The notes beneath the pieces are model-generated. The model ran no database searches. It worked only from the letters and a program-made list of their open reading frames with translations, and was not told the DNA's origin. The position numbers and the translations under genes are program-made. From the NCBI GenBank assembly GCA_002842755.1, contig PHDU01000007.1, positions 1 through 64,000 on the forward strand: 64,000 bases of DNA, in the 5' to 3' direction. Positions within the stretch are counted from its first letter, which is position 1. Every line of letters starts with the position of its first letter. The stretch is from Bacteroidetes bacterium HGW-Bacteroidetes-1. GTDB lineage: Bacteria; Bacteroidota; Bacteroidia; Bacteroidales; F082. Shown here piece by piece: positions 60,180-64,000 of the stretch.

Positions 60180-60410
60180 TTAAGGTACAGGATCATAACC
60201 ACTTCCACCCCAGGGATTACAGGAAACAATACGTCGGATGGCCATAAAACCACCTTTTATTGGCCCATATTTCTTTATCACTCCGATGCTATAAACGGAG
60301 CATGTTGGGGTATATCTGCAAGAACGGCCAATGAATGGTGATAAAGTGTATTGATATAACTTTATCATCAGTACAAGAATGTTAGCCATTAGGTTTTTTA
60401 TAAATCTCAT
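60180..60410 (-). CDS. yidD: membrane protein insertion efficiency factor
   Basis: 'LIKLYQYTLSPFIGRSCRYTPTCSVYSIGVIKKYGPIKGGFMAIRRIVSCNPWGGSGYDPVP'. Confidence 0.96.
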   Translation of the reverse strand: MRFIKNLMANILVLMIKLYQYTLSPFIGRSCRYTPTCSVYSIGVIKKYGPIKGGFMAIRRIVSCNPWGGSGYDPVP

Positions 60411-60807
60411 AATCGTGCATTAAACGTTCCAGAATCCGTTTTATTTTGTAATTTATTTCAGATGAAGCCAGAATATTTTTTGAAGTAAAAATGAGACCAA
60501 CATTTAATCTTCTCTCTGTTGAAATTAGTAAGTCTAAAAGTGGTCCTTTTTGTTTTCGCCAGGCTTCCCGGGTCTGTCGTTTAATCTTATTACGATCTGA
60601 GGCATTCTTAAAATTTCGCTTAGAAACTGACACTAACATCCGCAATGGGAAAATTTCTTTCCTTTCATCCAGGCCTATAACAACTTTGAAAGGATACTGG
60701 AAAAAAGAAGTTCCCGACTCAAATAGTGCCTTTACTGCAGATTTCCCACGCAGTCGCATCTTTCTGGTCAGGCACTCACTATGTTTATATTTTTCGGCAG
60801 CCTCCAT
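60382..60807 (-). CDS. rnpA: ribonuclease P protein component
   Basis: 'LLRGKSAVKALFESG'-like start, 'VSVSKRNFKNASDRNKIKRQTREAWR'. Confidence 0.92.
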   Translation of the reverse strand: MEAAEKYKHSECLTRKMRLRGKSAVKALFESGTSFFQYPFKVVIGLDERKEIFPLRMLVSVSKRNFKNASDRNKIKRQTREAWRKQKGPLLDLLISTERRLNVGLIFTSKNILASSEINYKIKRILERLMHDYEIYKKPNG

Positions 60808-61274
60808 TCATTGCAAAGATAATGTGAAATATAATGGCACTTATTTCCTGCTTCAACAAATAAGCTTTAATTCCCAATCTCCTTATCAAAGTTAAAAACA
60901 AGCCTTCATTAACATCTTTTTAAACAAATTTATTATGTTGTATTTCAATTATTTATGAATATTTTTCTGAAAAAATGAATATTTTTATTGATAAAACTTG
61001 ACGATTGAATAAAAAAAGTAGTAAAATTGCATCGAAAATTTTAATCTTCCAAAGATCAGACAGTTAATAAAAAAATGAATTAATCATGGGTTGGTTGAAA
61101 AGCAGAAAATCAAAACACAAGTGAAGAAAATTATTGTATTCATTTTGAAATAAAAATAAATTCTCCATGTTCATTTTTGTTATCCTTAAAAAATACTGCA
61201 AATCACACAATTATTCTAAATAGTAAGTCAACATCAAAATCAATAACATTTATTCAAATCGTAAACTCTTCCCA

Positions 61275-61481
61275 ATGAAACCGGTGAAAAAAAAAATGCG
61301 TCATAATGACTTTACAAGCAATGACGATCTGATAAAGAAACCTGTTAAAAAGCAACTGAACAAACGTAATCGTAAGCTTTCAATTTATGATCCAATGGAT
61401 GATGAAGAATCCGTTGATCTTGAATTCTTTGATTATGATCTGGATGCTATTGATCAAAATGAAGATGATGATGATTATTGA
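61275..61481 (+). CDS. small charge-polarised hypothetical protein
   Basis: 68-aa ORF, Lys/Arg-rich N half and Asp/Glu-rich C half. Confidence 0.55.
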   Translation: MKPVKKKMRHNDFTSNDDLIKKPVKKQLNKRNRKLSIYDPMDDEESVDLEFFDYDLDAIDQNEDDDDY

Positions 61482-61518
61482 AAGATTTCACAAAACAATC
61501 TTATAGAAAATTCTAGTA

Positions 61519-61553
61519 CACAAAATGCCGAATAAAAAAACCGACATTTTGTG
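61519..61553. terminator. possible hairpin between convergent genes
   Basis: perfect 9-bp stem CACAAAATG/CATTTTGTG; no long T tract. Confidence 0.4.
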
Positions 61554-61560
61554 GTTAAAC

Positions 61561-63669
61561 TTACTTTAAACCACGATTTTTTAGGAGTGCATTTTGATCA
61601 GGTTCTTTGCCTCTAAAAGCAACATATAGCTGCATTGGATCTTCGGTTCCTCCTTTTTCAAGAATATTCTTTCGAAACAACTGTGCAGTATGCTGATCGA
61701 ATAAACCCTTTTCTTTAAAAGCTTCAAAAGCATCGGAATCTAATACTTCCGACCAAATATAACTATAATAACCAGCGGAATAACCTCCTGAAAAGATATG
61801 GCTAAAATAGGTACTACGATATCTTACAACAATTTCAGGAATAAGTCCTGACTTTGCCAGTGATTCATTTTCAAATGCTTGTACATCCAGTTCTTTGTTA
61901 TCAGTAAGCGTATGCCAATCCATATCGAGCAAAGCAGCCGACAGGTATTCTGCCATTGCAAAACCCTGGTTGAATGTTCGGCTTTTTGTCATTTTTTCAA
62001 CCAAAATATCAGGAATTAAATCTCCGGTTTCATGGTGTCTTGCGTATAAAGCAAGAACTTCTGGCTCTGGGGCCCAGTTTTCCATTATTTGTGAGGGCAA
62101 TTCAACAAAGTCACGTGGAACTGAGGTCCCGCTCAAACTATTGTATGTTGTATTTGCAAGAAGACCATGCAAGGCATGTCCAAATTCATGGAACATTGTC
62201 TCAACTTCATCCCAGCTAAGTAAGGATGGCTGATCACCACTTGGAGCTGTAAAATTGTAATTTGTTGTTATGACGGGGGTTATCTTTTCACCTTTTAGCC
62301 TTGATTGCTTTCTGAAACTACTCATCCATGCACCGCCCCGCTTGGAAGCACGAGGATAATAATCCATATACAAGATCCCAACATGACGTTGATCGGCTTC
62401 TAAAACTTCATAAACTTCAACATCGTTGTGATACTTTGGAAGATCGTTGCGTAAAACAAATTGCAATCCATATAATTTATTGGCAAGATCAAAAACACCA
62501 TCACGAACATTTTCAAGCTTAAAATATGGCTTTAATTGAGATTCATCCAAATCAAATTTCTCATTACGCAAAATTTCAGCATAGTACCACCAATCCCATG
62601 CCTCAAGTTTGAAGTTTTCTCCATTTTTGAAAACTACATTCTGCAATTGGTCCTTCTCCAATTCCGCCATTGGCATGGCATCTTTGATGAGTCCTTTCAG
62701 AAAACTTAAAACCGTTTCAGCGCTTTTAGCCATATTTTGCTCGAGAACAAAATCAGCATGCGTTTGATAACCCAAAAGCTGTGCTCTTTCAACGCGTAAA
62801 GAGGCTGTACGACTTAATATCTTCTTATTGTCAAATTCATCATTTCTATCGCAGCGTGAGATATATGCCTTCAGTATTTTTTCGCGCATACTTCTATTTT
62901 TTGAATATTGAAGTACAGGCATCATACTTGGATTGTGCAGTGTAAACAACCATTTTCCCTCTAAACCAGCCGATTTTGCTGCATCAGCAGCACTCATTAC
63001 CGAAGCTTCCGGCAACCCTTCAAGATCACCTTCCTCATCAATAATCATTTGGAACTTATTCGTCTCTGCTAAAATATTTTCTCCAAACTGAAGTGATAAA
63101 AGGGACAACTCCTCATTAATTTTCCGTAGCTTAGATTGGTCCTCCAAATTGAGCTGAGCACCACCTCTTACAAATCTTTTAAAAGTTTTTTCCAACAGCA
63201 TGGAATCTTCTTTGTTCAGATTTAAGTTTTGGCGATTGTTGTATACAGACTCAATCTTTTGGAACAAGACTGAATTCAATGCAATGTCATCGCTGTGTTT
63301 TGAGAGCAAAGGTGAAAGCGCCCGCGCTATTTCCTGCATTTCATCGCTCGTTAGTGATCCATTAAGATTGTAAAAAACGCTGCTCACGTTATTGAGAAGC
63401 AATCCGCTTATTTCCAGCGCTTCAATTGTATTCTTGAAATCAGGGGCTTTGCTGTTATTAACAATTTCCTCTATTTCTTTTGATTGCTCAATAATTCCTC
63501 GCTTAAAAGCAGGCAGGTAATCATCCAGCTTTATTTTTTCAAAAGGAGGTATTCCATAAGGAGTATCATAATCTGTATAGAAAGGATTCTGTCTTTCAAT
63601 TGATTTTTCATTGTTATGGCAAGCACTCATCATAATAACCATAGATAATACAACAAGAAATTTCTTCAT
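61561..63669 (-). CDS. dcp: M3 family metallopeptidase (peptidyl-dipeptidase Dcp-like), lipoprotein
   Basis: HEXXH 'MFHEFGHALHGLLANTTYNSLSGTSVPRDFVELPSQIMENW'; lipobox 'VIMMSAC'. Confidence 0.92.
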   Translation of the reverse strand: MKKFLVVLSMVIMMSACHNNEKSIERQNPFYTDYDTPYGIPPFEKIKLDDYLPAFKRGIIEQSKEIEEIVNNSKAPDFKNTIEALEISGLLLNNVSSVFYNLNGSLTSDEMQEIARALSPLLSKHSDDIALNSVLFQKIESVYNNRQNLNLNKEDSMLLEKTFKRFVRGGAQLNLEDQSKLRKINEELSLLSLQFGENILAETNKFQMIIDEEGDLEGLPEASVMSAADAAKSAGLEGKWLFTLHNPSMMPVLQYSKNRSMREKILKAYISRCDRNDEFDNKKILSRTASLRVERAQLLGYQTHADFVLEQNMAKSAETVLSFLKGLIKDAMPMAELEKDQLQNVVFKNGENFKLEAWDWWYYAEILRNEKFDLDESQLKPYFKLENVRDGVFDLANKLYGLQFVLRNDLPKYHNDVEVYEVLEADQRHVGILYMDYYPRASKRGGAWMSSFRKQSRLKGEKITPVITTNYNFTAPSGDQPSLLSWDEVETMFHEFGHALHGLLANTTYNSLSGTSVPRDFVELPSQIMENWAPEPEVLALYARHHETGDLIPDILVEKMTKSRTFNQGFAMAEYLSAALLDMDWHTLTDNKELDVQAFENESLAKSGLIPEIVVRYRSTYFSHIFSGGYSAGYYSYIWSEVLDSDAFEAFKEKGLFDQHTAQLFRKNILEKGGTEDPMQLYVAFRGKEPDQNALLKNRGLK

Positions 63670-63793
63670 TGGTTTACATATTAATATTGAGTACCAAGGT
63701 AAGGTTACTCACAAACCAATAAATATCAATTAAGTTTTAGGTTTCAAATTTAAAGCCAAAGGAAATTTGCCTGCTTACTTCTTTTTAAACTTT

Positions 63794-64000
63794 CTATTTC
63801 TTTACCTTTATTGTACACCCAATGGCTTTCGTAAAATCTACTTTTGGAAGTCGACCTGCCAATAAGGCTTCTATAGCATCTTCTACATACTTTTCACTGG
63901 CTTGAGTTGCATCCTCATGATTGTTATCTATTGCACCAATGTAACGAACAATCAGGTCTTCACCTTCTTTATTTAAAATAAAAACATGAGGAGTTCGTGT
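63794..64000 (-). CDS. thioredoxin-like/AhpC-TSA redoxin family protein, C-terminal part (gene runs off the window)
   Basis: reverse-strand translation TRTPHVFILNKEGEDLIVRYIGAIDNNHEDATQASEKYVEDAIEALLAGRLPKVDFTKAIGCTIKVKK*; not in ORF track because the start is outside. Confidence 0.75.
   Translation of the reverse strand, partial: TRTPHVFILNKEGEDLIVRYIGAIDNNHEDATQASEKYVEDAIEALLAGRLPKVDFTKAIGCTIKVKK

Noticed and set aside
61086-61124. 12-codon basic mini-ORF MGWLKSRKSKHK
   Set aside because: Too short to support as coding without conservation or a clear ribosome-binding context
1-64000. CRISPR arrays, rRNA operon, prophage or integrase modules
   Set aside because: None seen: no regularly spaced repeats, no rRNA-like sequence, no phage structural or integrase genes

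Overview
The window is chromosomal DNA from a member of the Bacteroidota. Support comes from T9SS C-terminal sorting domains, TAnnTTTG-type -7 promoter boxes, DUF349 and DUF853/HerA-like families, and an rnpA-yidD-S41 peptidase block. Housekeeping genes include miaA, cca, lepA, rnpA, yidD, cdd, a methionine gamma-lyase-like enzyme, an M3 peptidase and tRNA-Val(GAC). The most interesting loci are: (1) a ~13.4 kb cluster of four hybrid histidine kinases carrying 11 receiver domains, followed by stand-alone cheR and cheB, with no CheA, CheW, MCP or DNA-binding output gene in view; (2) an AmgK-like kinase fused to a RapZ C-terminal domain, an unlisted 43-aa Cys-rich microprotein, and a MurU-like nucleotidyltransferase; (3) a low-molecular-weight phosphatase/ArsC-like protein whose C-X5-R loop has lost its Arg and whose redox Cys positions are gone; (4) a RAYT transposase gene bracketed by a perfect 26-nt inverted pair of REP-like palindromes; (5) a 110-nt dispersed intergenic repeat, two copies, 98/110 identical, no indels; (6) a Type IIG restriction-modification enzyme whose presumed target-recognition region is a sharply AT-rich mosaic block, next to a truncated RhuM gene. 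All calls come from reading the sequence and the supplied ORF track; no database search was run.
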